This document shows, piece after piece, positions 50,179 through 50,190 of a stretch of 50,190 bases of DNA. The notes under the pieces were generated by a model that was not told the origin of the DNA, did not search any database, and worked only from the letters and a program-made list of their open reading frames with translations. The DNA is from Candidatus Ghiorseimicrobium undicola (lineage in GTDB: Bacteria > Omnitrophota > Gorgyraeia > Ghiorseimicrobiales > Ghiorseimicrobiaceae): the NCBI GenBank assembly GCA_002796125.1, contig PCWA01000084.1:88045-138234 (forward strand), in the 5' to 3' direction. The position numbers and the translations under genes are program-made. Within the stretch, counting starts at the first letter, position 1, and each line of letters opens with the position of its first letter.

Positions 50179-50190
50179 ATTCTTTAAGCC

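Overview
Every gene I can support in this window lies on the minus strand, so transcription runs from high to low coordinates. I count 46 protein genes, plus one possible microprotein. The gene content is that of a Gram-negative-type anaerobe of a deep-branching phylum. It has an LPS export set, an RseP/Dxr/CdsA/UppS envelope set, a formate-THF ligase, a QueH-type epoxyqueuosine reductase and an orphan CpaF/TadA ATPase. A secreted protein carries an N-terminal segment of the type SITTYYPSPYG, which I associate from memory with Candidatus Omnitrophota. The Omnitrophota placement is an inference and would need a marker-gene tree.

Layout in transcription order. 50129-43034: a TolC/CusB/CusA heavy-metal efflux operon with its own sigma70-like promoter, then a tiny ORF and a secreted surface protein. 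43000-37935: larE, nifS, birA, mnmA, nadA, a sulfur-transfer and cofactor block. 37876-34573: a fused LptC/LptA protein, lptB, a trigger factor without its FKBP domain, and clpP without clpX. 34507-27447: a class V aminotransferase, serA, a DUF1573-CcdA membrane protein, a metallophosphoesterase-fold/thioredoxin protein and a homocitrate-synthase-family enzyme. 27359-24651: purA, an OmpA-type lipoprotein and a small membrane-anchored coiled-coil protein. 24578-10105: uppS, cdsA, dxr, rseP, ispG, tadA, proS, rimP, nusA, infB, trpS, scpA, ruvB. 9939-8105: a flavin-type oxidoreductase, a YedF-like protein, a zinc-ribbon protein and queH. 7889-1: DUF2905, spoIID, queA, a YkgJ protein, a hydrolase, tgt, trmD, rplS, rnhB and the 5' part of fhs.

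Functional links: tgt, queA and queH give the last three steps of queuosine synthesis. NifS can supply sulfur to MnmA and Fe-S clusters to NadA. CusCBA forms one trans-envelope pump with unusually many Cys/Met/His metal sites. The DUF1573-CcdA protein and its downstream neighbour look like a complete relay for moving electrons across the membrane to an exported, cysteine-rich protein whose phosphoesterase active site is heavily altered. This is my best candidate for an undescribed system.

The second theme is intergenic. A family of modular palindromic repeats sits in gene leaders at 18281, 25047, 35222, 47164 and 48833. All are in the same orientation relative to transcription. Their hairpin stems differ between copies but remain paired. 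One copy separates a strong ribosome binding site from the cusA start codon. Other palindromes lie at 7928, 33332, 34532, 36221 and 42095. Short quasi-repeats also lie within coding sequence or abut start codons. I see no rRNA, tRNA, CRISPR array, prophage or intact insertion sequence.
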